Program-made: the position numbers and the translations under genes
Notes under the pieces: model-generated
Told to the model about the DNA's origin: nothing
The model's input: the letters and a program-made list of their open reading frames with translations, nothing else
Databases searched by the model: none
In this document: one piece after another, positions 52,138 to 62,859 of the stretch
Layout: each line of letters starts with the position of its first letter
Position numbering within the stretch: the first letter of the stretch is position 1
Source: an uncultured Poribacteria bacterium
GTDB taxonomy: Bacteria > Poribacteria > WGA-4E > WGA-3G
Reading direction: 5' to 3'
NCBI GenBank assembly: GCA_951828515.1
Contig: OX639992.1
Span: forward strand, 2,830,217-2,894,216
DNA length: 64,000 nt

Positions 52138-52275
52138 TGGCTATCAGCGATCAGGTCGGTTTTTCTGACGAAAAACCTTTCGGCGGTCAGTCAAGAGGTG
52201 GTGGAAGGGGTGTTTTTGCTGGGGTGTCTCTCCCGATTTCCCTCTTTACTGATGGCTGATTGCTGACAACTGACT
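52138..52275. repeat. decamer palindrome with a 20-bp module
   Basis: GGCTATCAGCGATCAGG, then CAAGAGG...CCCTCTTT, then TGATGGCTGATTGC. Within the loop at 52211-52230 is the inverse of the 20-bp module (18 of 20 positions match). Confidence 0.7.
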
Positions 52276-52284
52276 GCTAATATC

Positions 52285-52313
52285 CTTGACAATTTATCGA
52301 CCCCCTGCTATAC
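52285..52313 (+). promoter_or_regulatory. promoter of the TauE-like gene
   Basis: TTGACA, 17 bp, TATACT. AAGGAGG follows at 52327-52333. Confidence 0.7.
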
Positions 52314-52340
52314 TCGCCTCACCAAAAAGGAGGCAGTACC

Positions 52341-53099
52341 ATCTACGAAATCATCATCCTCTGCTTCGGGGCATGGCTCACCGGTGTAAGCAAAGCCGGT
52401 TTCGGTGGCGGCATCGGGATGATCGTCGTCCCCATGTTCACGCATTTCCGTAGTGCTCGAAACGTCATCGGGTTGATGCTTCCGCTCCTATTCTCAACAG
52501 ATATCTTTTCACTCCGCCACTACTGGAAACGGTGGCATCGCCAAAGCGTCACACGACTGATCCTCGGCTCCCTACTCGGTATTACCTTAGCAAGCCTGAT
52601 TTTGAAGGACATTTCTGATGTCCATCTAAAAAAGGTCATTGGTGGCATCGCCTGCTTATTTGCGATATTAGAATTCCTGCGTCCGTATTGGCAACCACGA
52701 CTCGGAAATTCCGGGCAATCCGTCGAAACAGCACTCCAATTCAAAACGTGGCAAGGACTACTCGCAGGGATATTCGCTGGCGCGTTCTCAACCCTCGCGC
52801 ACATGGGTGGACTCGTCGTCGTCATGTACCTACTCCCCCAACGCTTGGGCAACACCGGTTTCGTCGCAACCACAACCGCCACCTATTTCCTACTCAACTT
52901 CATCAAAATTCCGTTCTATTTCCAGTTGCAACTTTTCTCTTTCGAGATTCTGATTGAAGCACTCGCGCTTCTCCCATTCATCGGATTAGGTGTGATAACA
53001 GGTATCTCGCTCAACAACCGCGTGCCCGAACTCCTCTTTTCGAGAATCGTTCTCTTCTGCCTATTCGTGACCGGTGTGCATCTCCTGTTGAGTAATTAG
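52341..53099 (+). CDS. TSUP-family permease (TauE/SafE-like), apparent ATC start
   Basis: 252 residues if read from ATC 52341. Eight or so membrane helices. The first, IIILCFGAWLTGVSKAGFGGGIG, carries the family's Gly-rich entry motif, and the second half repeats it (LLAGIFAGAFSTLAHMGG). The family exports sulfite or small organosulfur anions. The in-frame ATG at 52419 would lose the first helix. AAGGAGG ends 7 nt before the ATC, and no ATG, GTG or TTG lies in between. Either an unusual start codon or a sequencing error at one base. Confidence 0.75.
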   Translation: MYEIIILCFGAWLTGVSKAGFGGGIGMIVVPMFTHFRSARNVIGLMLPLLFSTDIFSLRHYWKRWHRQSVTRLILGSLLGITLASLILKDISDVHLKKVIGGIACLFAILEFLRPYWQPRLGNSGQSVETALQFKTWQGLLAGIFAGAFSTLAHMGGLVVVMYLLPQRLGNTGFVATTTATYFLLNFIKIPFYFQLQLFSFEILIEALALLPFIGLGVITGISLNNRVPELLFSRIVLFCLFVTGVHLLLSN

Positions 53100-53285
53100 C
53101 GGTTAGCAGTCGGCAGTCAGCGGTCAGTAAGAAGAGGCGTTAGAACTATCGGGACCCTCTTTCACTGACTGCTAATTGCTGACTGCTAATTGCTGACTGC
53201 TAATTGCTGACTGCTAACCGCTGACTGCTAACCGCTGACTGCTAACCGCTGACTGCTAATTGCTGACTGCTAATTGCTGACAACC
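53100..53285. repeat. long decamer hairpin
   Basis: Left arm GCGGTTAGCAGTCGGCAGTC, loop with AAGAGG..CCCTCTTT, right arm of eight GACTGCTAATTGCT / GACTGCTAACCGCT units. It begins 1 bp after the TauE-like stop. Confidence 0.82.
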
Positions 53286-53290
53286 AACTT

Positions 53291-53320
53291 GAAATATATC
53301 CTAAAATCCCCTATAATATA
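53291..53320 (+). promoter_or_regulatory. promoter of the oxidoreductase gene
   Basis: TTGAAA, 17 bp, TATAAT. A family B palindrome (53352-53372) lies in the leader between promoter and gene. Confidence 0.6.
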
Positions 53321-53412
53321 CAGCACAACAAAAGCCGCAATCTTCCGCCGCTGGCGAGGTTTCTAACCTCGTCTATCTTCCTAAACAGTAAAACAAACGA
53401 GGTCCAAAAATA

Positions 53413-54399
53413 ATGAGCTTAAAATGGGGTGTATTAGGCGCAGGCAGCGTCGCACAACGCAGAGCAATGCCGGCGATTAAAAAGGCGGACGGTGCAGAAC
53501 TCCACGCCTTGCTTTCACGCGACGCTACCCGGGCAAAACGGTTGGCACAGGAACACGGGGCAACCCATGCCTACACCACTGTTGATGCACTATTCGCAGA
53601 CGACGCACTCGACGCAATCTACGTCTCAACACCCGTTCACCTACACTGTGAGCAGGTAATCGCCGCCGCAGAACGCGGCTTGCACGTGCTTTGCGATAAA
53701 CCGATGGCACTTACACCACAAGAATGTACGGAAATGATCGCTGCCTGCGAAACGAACGGAGTCCACCTGCAAATCTGCTTCCTCTTCCGGTTTCACTCCT
53801 GCTTCCAACAGATCCGAGCTTGGATAGACGACGGACGTTTCGGCACGATCGTCCATGGACGTATGCCGTTTTTGAAACAGTACCAACTCACACCAGACGA
53901 ATGGCGCGCACAACCGGAACAGGGTGGAGGCGGATGCTTCATGGACCTCGGTCCGCATAGTGTCGATGTACTCCGTTACCTCATCGGTGAGGTGAACGCC
54001 GTTAGCGCGTTTTACAACACCACAACCCAAGACACCGCTGTCGAAGAAACCGGTGGCATCTTCATGCGCTTCGATAATGGCGCACAAGCTTTCACGGACC
54101 TCAGTTTTTCAGTGCCGCACTGCGATATCGTTTTGGAACTCTACGGCACAGAAGGTACGGTATGGATCTACAACGATGAGGGGTGGAAGATCAAAACCTA
54201 CTTTGCGGGCGAACAGCAATTAATCCCATCACAATACGAAGACCTGTATCAATATCAATTTGAGCACTTCGCCGCATGTGTACATGAGGGTGTGGCGCCC
54301 ATCACGACGGGGAATGATGGGTTACGAGCAAACGAGATTCTTGCCGCCGCATATCGCGCAGGCGAAACCGGACAGTTGGTGCCGTGCCTTGCCACATAG
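53413..54399 (+). CDS. Gfo/Idh/MocA-family oxidoreductase
   Basis: 328 residues. NAD(P)-binding Rossmann domain (WGVLGAGSVAQRRAMPAI; ~1-120) with the CDKP motif whose Lys is catalytic, then the C-terminal beta-sheet domain with GGGGCFMDLGPHSVDVLRYL (catalytic His/Asp). The substrate is probably a sugar or cyclitol. It has its own promoter and is flanked by decamer repeats. Confidence 0.92.
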   Translation: MSLKWGVLGAGSVAQRRAMPAIKKADGAELHALLSRDATRAKRLAQEHGATHAYTTVDALFADDALDAIYVSTPVHLHCEQVIAAAERGLHVLCDKPMALTPQECTEMIAACETNGVHLQICFLFRFHSCFQQIRAWIDDGRFGTIVHGRMPFLKQYQLTPDEWRAQPEQGGGGCFMDLGPHSVDVLRYLIGEVNAVSAFYNTTTQDTAVEETGGIFMRFDNGAQAFTDLSFSVPHCDIVLELYGTEGTVWIYNDEGWKIKTYFAGEQQLIPSQYEDLYQYQFEHFAACVHEGVAPITTGNDGLRANEILAAAYRAGETGQLVPCLAT

Positions 54400-55009
54400 A
54401 ATGGCTGTCAGCCATCAGCGATCGGCTATCGGTTTTCTCTTTCCCGGTAGGTGCGGTTTCATGAGTTTTAATAAAATATTTCGGTAATTCCATTTGAAAA
54501 AACGATTGTAGGGGGTTTTTGCTTGGGTGTTTCTTGGTCTTGTGCCTGCCCGCACATTACTTCATCTAACCGCACCGGGCATAATCATGAAATTACCGAT
54601 GACTGATCGCTGAAAGGATTTTTTTCAAAAAATCCGCCCTGATTGCTGACCACTGATAGCCAATACCGTGCCAAAATGGCACGGTAACCCCAAATTTATT
54701 TTTACAAACGACAAATTGTCACTTCATAAAACCTGCCAAAATGTCACGTTCTTCCGCGGAACCCTGATGATACGGCAGTTTCAGGGATTGGCACGAAAAT
54801 TGCTACTAAATATCTTGAAGATACGACGGCATTTTTACGCCGTCTAATGATCAAGACTTACGCAATTTCCTCAGTAGGTGCAGTTTTCTGACCGCACTTT
54901 CGTATGGTAATAGTTCGCGTAAGTCCCAATGATATAAAGAAACTGAGTGAAGGCATAGGAGCCTTCCCTCACAATTTTCACGCCATACTCTAAGGAGGAA
55001 TTCAGCAAC
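54400..55009. repeat. repeat-rich region before groES
   Basis: Decamers (54403-54432), a family E palindrome split by a TIR element (54451-54576; separate entry), decamers (54600-54662), and an AGACTTACGCA...GCGTAAGTCC inverted-repeat element at 54854-54926 with a diverged family E copy inside. A TATAAA at about 54935 could be the groES -10. No CIRCE operator (TTAGCACTC-N9-GAGTGCTAA) is present. Confidence 0.55.
54461..54566. mobile_element. TIR element inserted in a family E palindrome
   Basis: Left flank GGTAGGTGCGGTTTC and right flank TAACCGCACCGGG are the two halves of a family E palindrome. Between them lies ATGAGTTTTAATAAAATATT ... TTCATC. Inside, a family F palindrome is itself interrupted by the 20-bp module (54514-54533). 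Confidence 0.7.
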
Positions 55010-56943
<1,934 letters not shown>

Positions 56944-56958
56944 ACCCTTAGTACCACG

Positions 56959-56991
56959 AAAGGCGAGGTATTTATACCTCGCCTTTTTTAT
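56959..56991 (+). terminator. groEL terminator, resembling a family B palindrome
   Basis: AAAGGCGAGGTATTTATACC and TCGCCTTTTTTATT. The stem GGCGAGGT/ACCTCGCC matches family B with a different loop. It might have been co-opted from a REP. Confidence 0.85.
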
Positions 56992-56999
56992 TTATTGGC

Positions 57000-57221
57000 T
57001 ATCGGCTATCAGCAATCAGCAATCAGCAAGAATGGCAGTTAGCCGTCAGCGATCAGGTCGGTTTTTCTGATGAAGTTTAATAAAATATTTGGGTAATTCC
57101 ATGTTCCCCCAGACCCGGTAGGTGCGGTTTCCCAACCGCACCGGGTGTCAATAAAAATTACCCGATTAAATTCTTAATCCTCATGCGAAAACCTTTCAGC
57201 GTTCAGTAAAGAGGTTTTCGT
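57000..57221. repeat. decamers and a TIR element
   Basis: Decamers 57000-57055. A TIR element of the ATGAAGTTTAAT type at 57070-57184 with a family E palindrome inside (57117-57142). A segment at 52157-52190 (TTTTTCTGACGAAAAACC) resembles its empty site. Then decamer palindrome 57196-57275, reaching into the next gene's end. Confidence 0.65.
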
Positions 57222-58403
57222 TTAAGAACATCCTCTTGCTGACTGCCGACTGCTGACTGCCGACTGCTGACTGCCGATAGCCTCCAACAACCGTTCACAC
57301 TCCTGAAGCACAGTCGCAACCGCAATCGTGTGCATACACGGCGATGTCCCATCCGGAAGTGCTTGACACCCGTACTCGAATCCCAAATTGAGACACGGAC
57401 TACACGGTATCCGCGCACGCGCAATACTCGCATTACGACGCCAAGGCCCCCATTGCGCAAAATTCGTGGGACCATGCAACCCGATAACCGGTGTTCCCGT
57501 TGCCGCCGCGAGATGCATCGGACCACAATTACCGCTCACGACCAACGTCGCATCCGCAAAAAGTGCCGCGAGTTGGTTGACATCCGTCCGTCCCGCGAAT
57601 ACAACTGCTCGGTGTTTCGTTCGCTCAGCGATCTCTTCAGAGACCGCCACCTCATCAGGCGCGCCCGTCAGAACGATCTGTGCGCCGTACCTCGCAACGA
57701 GTGCATTCGCCAATGCCACATAGCGTCCCTGTGGCCACCGCCTGCGCGGCTCACTCCGTCTACCCGCTTCTGGATGTAGCACAATCAGCGGCTTCTCCCG
57801 TGAAATACCCGCTTCTGCCAACATTTCGCGCACCCACGCACGCTCCTTTTCACGCCACCAAACCTCAAGTCCAAGTTCCTCGACTGAACAGTTCAGTTCT
57901 GCTGCGAGGCTCAAGAAGTTGCGAACTTCGTGCCGTCCTTGGATGTGTGGCACTGTCTCTGTGAAGAGAAAATGACGATACTGTCCCTTCGTCAAAAACC
58001 CGACCCGCATCGGCGCGCCCGTTGCATAAGCGAGGAATGCACTCAATCGGGGCCAATGCTCTAAGTCGATTGCCCAATCAAACGCCTCGCGACGCAGCAT
58101 CGAAATCAGCCCCCATCCGGGTTTATCGAATGAGATACGTCTATCAATATAAGGGCACGCCGATAAATAATTTAGGTTCGTCGGGGACGCTAACATTGTG
58201 ATGTCGGCATCGGGAAAGGCGTGTCGTATTGCCCGAATGGTAGGGATCGCCAAAATCGTATCCCCCAAAGCGGAGAGTTGGATGAAAAGAATCTTTTTCG
58301 GGGAGGGTGTTGTCGGTGACCGCTTAGAAAATAGACGCAGCAAAACGCAAAGCGGGATACCAAGATATCGGTCTAAATGCTGTTGAAGCCGAGTAGACTG
58401 CAT
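57222..58403 (-). CDS. glycosyltransferase family 9 (heptosyltransferase-like)
   Basis: 393 residues from ATG 58403 (a TTG lies 6 nt further upstream). GT-B fold: KKILFIQLSALGDTILAIPT at the start and the donor-site GNCGPMHLAAATGTPVIGLHGPT near 320. It adds sugars, classically ADP-heptose, to the lipopolysaccharide core or another glycan. Oddity: the last ~18 residues (AIGSQQSAVSSRQSARGCS) are read entirely from a decamer-repeat palindrome, including the stop, so the native C-terminus has been replaced. Confidence 0.9.
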   Translation of the reverse strand: MQSTRLQQHLDRYLGIPLCVLLRLFSKRSPTTPSPKKILFIQLSALGDTILAIPTIRAIRHAFPDADITMLASPTNLNYLSACPYIDRRISFDKPGWGLISMLRREAFDWAIDLEHWPRLSAFLAYATGAPMRVGFLTKGQYRHFLFTETVPHIQGRHEVRNFLSLAAELNCSVEELGLEVWWREKERAWVREMLAEAGISREKPLIVLHPEAGRRSEPRRRWPQGRYVALANALVARYGAQIVLTGAPDEVAVSEEIAERTKHRAVVFAGRTDVNQLAALFADATLVVSGNCGPMHLAAATGTPVIGLHGPTNFAQWGPWRRNASIARARIPCSPCLNLGFEYGCQALPDGTSPCMHTIAVATVLQECERLLEAIGSQQSAVSSRQSARGCS

Positions 58404-58441
58404 AAGCAAATTTAAGGATTAACGTTTAAGTTTTGCATCCA

Positions 58442-59044
58442 CTAATTCGTGTAACCGTACAACTCAATCTCCGCAATCTTCGCGAGTGCCGTTGTCGGTC
58501 CTGTTACGCGGTATAATAAACGGCCCCGCCGCACCTGTCCCTCTTTGATTTCCACATTTTCGCGTCGTATCTGGACATTCTCGCGTCTTCGAGCGGCATC
58601 CTCCGTCGTCCGATGCACGATCAATTTAATGCCCGTTGTCGTAACCACTTTGTTGAGGCGGATATCGATAATTGGCTCCTTGTTATGCCGCTTGTCATAG
58701 ATTTTGTCCCACTCTCCACGCGAGTTGTACGCCATCAGCTCGAACTCTTCCAAATTCGCTGAGAGAATCACAATCCGATAGACTGATTTCTTCTCCGGCA
58801 AATAAACGATCGCCTCCGATGGGATATCAAGGTCGGTTACGACACTGCCCGATCCCTTCTTACGTTGAGATTGACCGATAGTCTCAGTTTTCCCATCAAT
58901 AATTGCTGGATCGCTGGCGGTTACGCCTGGCAGTAGCGCGTAGTTCTCGCTCCAGTTCTGACCGAGACTACAACCATAGTATAGACACGTCAGCCCCAAC
59001 AACAGGAATGCATACCCTTTGTATGATTTGAATTTAACACGCAT
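58442..59044 (-). CDS. lipoprotein with discoidin-like domain
   Basis: 200 residues. Lipobox LYYGC (Cys25). The remainder resembles a galactose-binding (F5/8 type C-like) beta sandwich, with a conserved-type ending IAEIELYGY. A 20-residue Arg/Glu-rich insert (ARRRENVQIRRENVEIKEG) contains a tandem RRENV. Its ATG overlaps the stop codon of the upstream gene (TAATG), so the two are translationally coupled. Confidence 0.7.
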   Translation of the reverse strand: MRVKFKSYKGYAFLLLGLTCLYYGCSLGQNWSENYALLPGVTASDPAIIDGKTETIGQSQRKKGSGSVVTDLDIPSEAIVYLPEKKSVYRIVILSANLEEFELMAYNSRGEWDKIYDKRHNKEPIIDIRLNKVVTTTGIKLIVHRTTEDAARRRENVQIRRENVEIKEGQVRRGRLLYRVTGPTTALAKIAEIELYGYTN

Positions 59045-60084
59045 TATCGCCTCTGACCTACCCTATTCGCTTCAATCTGATTGAGAATATCCTCTTTTGT
59101 CAGTTTGCGTACCTTGAAATGCAATTTCCTAAAGAACGGCACCAGATCCTCACCCGCCGCTTCGCTGAAATAGTAAACCAAAAAACTCGTCTTCATAGTC
59201 CCCACCAGTTTTTGATGCAAACCATCCGCTTCCATCAACCGAAAAACCCGGATATAAAAATCTTCACCGTATCGCTCCCACAACTCAGCAACAAGCGTAT
59301 ATGCATATCTATAGCGCCAATGCGTCAGTGGATTGTTTTCCGTATGTCCGCCCCAGTCCTCCAATTGGTTCACGCCATCAAGATCGACTTCCAGATACCT
59401 TTCAAGGCTATCAAACTTCGGGTGCGTGCCACCTTTCGCATATTCCGTCTGAATCAGGACAGCAATGCCTTCTGAGAACCAGACCGGGAGAAAATAGATA
59501 TTCGTAAAGGCATGGGTCAACTCATGGACGCGCACACCGTGTTTTTCATACATCTGTAATGGGAAATCCATCTGAATGCCGTTAACCACCTTCACATACC
59601 GTCCGTCCTGAACACCTGAACGATAGTCGGTGCGCGTAAACGCCGCGAGATTCGTTCCTCTATAGAGGTGATGCAGTGTCACGTGTATCTTATGCTCCGG
59701 CTTAAAACCGAAGAGCCGATCCATTGCATCGTAAAGACTTTCCATATAACCGAGTGCACTTTCTATGAATACCTTCCGTTCTTTTGCTTCGTCAAATCCT
59801 TTGAGTGCTCGCAAATCTTCAGCAAATGTGAGGGTATAGTGATCGCTCTCACCGAAGAGCGCGTCCGGTCTAACCGGAAGAATTTTCGCTTTCGACGGTC
59901 TCAGCATGAGGGAGGCTGAATCTCGTTTTTCGAGTATCCGCTTCTCTCGTCGTCGTTGTGCCTCCTCTAACGCCGCGCAACCGTTGGCAACAAAAAGCAA
60001 CACGAGTAACGCAAACACCGCTCGCGTTCGTATCACGCTATTGAAAATCGGAACAATAAGGCACAATTTACATCTATGTTTCAC
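59044..60084 (-). CDS. peptidase MA-like lipoprotein (HEXXH metalloprotease)
   Basis: 346 residues. Lipobox VANGC (Cys36). Zn site HELTH (187-191) with the downstream WFSEG (Glu205) as the likely third ligand, the gluzincin pattern of the peptidase MA family. The ends of the chain are helical. It is outer-membrane or periplasmic. Coupled to the discoidin-like lipoprotein downstream, suggesting the two act as a pair on a surface or matrix substrate. Confidence 0.82.
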   Translation of the reverse strand: MKHRCKLCLIVPIFNSVIRTRAVFALLVLLFVANGCAALEEAQRRREKRILEKRDSASLMLRPSKAKILPVRPDALFGESDHYTLTFAEDLRALKGFDEAKERKVFIESALGYMESLYDAMDRLFGFKPEHKIHVTLHHLYRGTNLAAFTRTDYRSGVQDGRYVKVVNGIQMDFPLQMYEKHGVRVHELTHAFTNIYFLPVWFSEGIAVLIQTEYAKGGTHPKFDSLERYLEVDLDGVNQLEDWGGHTENNPLTHWRYRYAYTLVAELWERYGEDFYIRVFRLMEADGLHQKLVGTMKTSFLVYYFSEAAGEDLVPFFRKLHFKVRKLTKEDILNQIEANRVGQRR

Positions 60085-60095
60085 TGTATTCCTCT

Positions 60096-61463
60096 TTAAA
60101 GCGGCACTGCCTTAGACGTATCACCAATGCGCCGCATGGTAATATCCTGTTCAATCGTCGGATCCGGTAGACCTGTTTCGGCAAGTCGGCGTTGCAGAAA
60201 AGCCTCCATATCTGCTCTCAAACGTACAACGATATCATCTGCCTCTTCAGCCAAATTATAGACTTCATCGGGATCCTCTTCAAGATCGTAGAGTTCCAAG
60301 TCCGGTGTCCCGTAAACGGCAGGTGTTCCACCGGTTTCAACAATCAATTTCCACTTCTGCGTTTGCCACCCACGCTTTTTCATCCATCCGCACTCCGTGA
60401 GATAGACCGCCTCCGTCGTTCCATCATGTGAACTGTTTTCCATCAAGGCACGTAGGGTTCTGCCCTCCATCTTTTCACGCGCCGCCACCGCTGTCAACCC
60501 TGCATAATCAAGAAGTGTCGGGGTAATATCGGTAAGACGGACGAGGCCACCAAGCCGTTGTCCTTCGGAAATAAGTGCCGGACAGTGAACGATTAACGGC
60601 ACGTGGCAGTTGGTCTCGTAAAGCCCATGATGATCATACCAGAGTTCGTGTTCATCGAGTTCCTCGCCGTGATCGGCGGTAATAATCAGGAGCGTCTCCT
60701 CAAGTTGTCCGCAATCGTCCAAATATCGGAACAACTGTGCCAGGCACGCATCCATATAAGCGATTGAGGCATCGTATTGCGCGTTCACATACCGCCTGTC
60801 CGTCCAAAGTCGTTTCTTCGCGATGTTGTCGGGATCCGATGGGTCTGGCGTGCACATCCACTGCCGGAAATAGTCCGTAAAAGGTTCACATGCGTAAACC
60901 GCATCCATGCTTCGATTGTTTGGGTCACATTCGTCCCCGCTATAAAACATCCGTTCAAACGGCAGCGGAGGCAGATACGGTGTGTGTGGATCCCAATAGT
61001 GAAGAAAAGCGAACCAAGGTTTATCCTGTGCCTGCGCGATGTCCAGAAGTTCAATCGCCGTTTCGTTAACCGCCTCCGCCTTCCGAGCATTGCGGTAACC
61101 CGTTTCCCATTGGTAGCCACGATACTGCGTTTCAGGGAAACCCCGCTGAAACCAGCGTCCCAAATTGTCCGCTGCAACGGTGAAATAACCCGACTCACTC
61201 AGCAGTTCAGGAACCGTCTTTATATCTGTCGCCAAGTTGAGTGTTCCACCCTGTGTAATAATTTGGTGGGACAAGACATCTTTGCCCGTGAACATCGTCG
61301 TATGGGCAGGGTGTGTCGGAATATGTGGGCTGATACACTTCTCAAAAAGCGTTGCCTTCTCTGCGAGTGCATCAAGGTGCGGCGTTGTTAAGTTGCGATG
61401 GTCATAACAACTCATGCTCGATGCTCGGAGTGTATCTAACGAGATGAGGATAATATTACGCAA
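60096..61463 (-). CDS. sulfatase-family hydrolase without the FGly cysteine
   Basis: 455 residues, cytoplasmic-looking (no signal). Alkaline-phosphatase superfamily fold: metal Asp10 in ISLDTLRAS, and late metal site TADHGEEL with DHHGLYETNCHVPL. The catalytic segment reads PTHPAHTTMFTG, so the position of the formylglycine Cys in CxPxR is Thr50 and the Arg is His54. It therefore cannot be a classical FGly sulfatase. It may be a Thr-nucleophile phospho- or sulfohydrolase. Starts 28 bp after the aminotransferase stop. Confidence 0.85.
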   Translation of the reverse strand: MRNIILISLDTLRASSMSCYDHRNLTTPHLDALAEKATLFEKCISPHIPTHPAHTTMFTGKDVLSHQIITQGGTLNLATDIKTVPELLSESGYFTVAADNLGRWFQRGFPETQYRGYQWETGYRNARKAEAVNETAIELLDIAQAQDKPWFAFLHYWDPHTPYLPPLPFERMFYSGDECDPNNRSMDAVYACEPFTDYFRQWMCTPDPSDPDNIAKKRLWTDRRYVNAQYDASIAYMDACLAQLFRYLDDCGQLEETLLIITADHGEELDEHELWYDHHGLYETNCHVPLIVHCPALISEGQRLGGLVRLTDITPTLLDYAGLTAVAAREKMEGRTLRALMENSSHDGTTEAVYLTECGWMKKRGWQTQKWKLIVETGGTPAVYGTPDLELYDLEEDPDEVYNLAEEADDIVVRLRADMEAFLQRRLAETGLPDPTIEQDITMRRIGDTSKAVPL

Positions 61464-61490
61464 AGATTTGGCTCCTTTTCCGCTATTCCC

Positions 61491-62636
61491 CTAATCCCCT
61501 GCCGCAACATCTGCTGAGGTCACTTGCGCCGCGCGAATCGCTTCACACAGATAAGTGATCCCTTCAGGAATATCATCCACATGGCAGTAGGCATACGCCA
61601 ATCGGATCGACTTTACGGACTCGTTTGCATAGTGGAAAGCACTTCCGTTGCTATAGCCGACACCTTTTGCCGAGGCGAGTTCTTGTAGTTTGTTGAGATC
61701 TGTGGTCTCCGGCAAATCTATCCAGAGAAAGAGTCCACCACGAGGTCGTGTCCATGTGCAGAGATCACTGACCTGCTTTTCAAGCGTCTCTACCACTGCA
61801 CGACATTTCGCACCCACAGCCGCATTCGTCTTCACAAGATGCGTTTCCAAGTGTTCCATGAAAAATTCAGCGACAATTGCACTTGCCAACGCACTCGTCC
61901 CACCGTCCCAGCGGTTCTGGTGAATTTGCCCCCAATAAGGTTCTTTCGCCACGAAATAACCTTGCCGAACACCCGCGCCTAAAATCTTGGAGAAAGTCGC
62001 AATGAAGATCACCCGATTAGAAGTATCCAACTTAAAAAGTGATGCCGGTGTCGGTGTCGATGTAAAGTCAATATCGCCGTAGCAATCATCTTCAACGATA
62101 AGTGTATCGTATTCTTCCGCCAAGGCTAACATCCGGTGTCGGCGCTCAAGCGAGAGAATTGCACCCGTCGGATTCTGATGGTTCGATGTCGTATAGATGA
62201 GCGATGGACGGATATTCTGGCGTTTGAGTTCCGCAAGTTTCGCCTCCAGCGCGTCCATATTCATACCATCAGTGTAATCCATCGGCACCCCCACGATATT
62301 TGCCTTGAAGTGCCGCATGATTCCCAAGGTGCCGCTGTAAGTATATTCCTCTGTCAGTACCGTATTGCCGGGATTAATCAGCGTCCCGAGTACCAATTCC
62401 AGTGCCTGCATGGAGCCTGAGGTAATTGAGATGTTATCAATCGGCAGTGGAACACCCTCGCGTCTTTCAAACCGCATTGATGCCAGTTCCCGCAATCCTT
62501 GATAACCTGATTCACCGGGATAGTTAACCAGATCGCCGCCCAACTTACGGAGAGCCTTTTCACTCGCGGCAATTAAACCTTCCGTCGGGAACGTGTACGG
62601 ATCCGGTCGTCCGCCTGTAAAACCAAAATCTTTCAT
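61491..62636 (-). CDS. PLP-dependent aminotransferase (class I/II, LysN/MocR-type core)
   Basis: 381 residues from ATG 62636, which has AAGGAG and 6-nt spacing. An upstream in-frame start lacks this. Fold type I: NITSGSMQALE-like segment at the start of the large domain, SNHQNPTGA, VEDDCYGD, and the Schiff-base Lys in ATFSKILGAGVRQGY. Resembles 2-aminoadipate transaminases. It has no DNA-binding domain, so it is not a MocR regulator. First gene of a compact minus-strand cluster. Confidence 0.9.
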   Translation of the reverse strand: MKDFGFTGGRPDPYTFPTEGLIAASEKALRKLGGDLVNYPGESGYQGLRELASMRFERREGVPLPIDNISITSGSMQALELVLGTLINPGNTVLTEEYTYSGTLGIMRHFKANIVGVPMDYTDGMNMDALEAKLAELKRQNIRPSLIYTTSNHQNPTGAILSLERRHRMLALAEEYDTLIVEDDCYGDIDFTSTPTPASLFKLDTSNRVIFIATFSKILGAGVRQGYFVAKEPYWGQIHQNRWDGGTSALASAIVAEFFMEHLETHLVKTNAAVGAKCRAVVETLEKQVSDLCTWTRPRGGLFLWIDLPETTDLNKLQELASAKGVGYSNGSAFHYANESVKSIRLAYAYCHVDDIPEGITYLCEAIRAAQVTSADVAAGD

Positions 62637-62739
62637 AATATTCTCCTTATTCTTGGCAGATTCCACATGAGTGAATTATAGCAGACTGCTTGAAAAAAAG
62701 CAACCCCGATATTAATTGTCAGTTTTTAATAGTTTTCAT

Positions 62740-62859
62740 AGGACTTACGCATGTTGCTCTTTTGTAGCATAACCTGTTAGGTTGTGCCAAAGATATTGAC
62801 GTTTTTTTCGGAAACTCACATCTAACAGTGCCTGATAAAATCAAAATTGCGTAAGTCCT
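62740..62859. mobile_element. 120-bp inverted-repeat element (AGGACTTACGCA ends)
   Basis: AGGACTTACGCA at 62740-62751 and its perfect inverse TGCGTAAGTCCT at 62848-62859. The interior is AT-rich and non-coding. Partial relatives lie at 29869, 51147 and 54855. It is MITE-like. Confidence 0.82.

Noticed and set aside
54854-55009. CIRCE operator upstream of groES
   Set aside because: No TTAGCACTC-N9-GAGTGCTAA or close variant is present.
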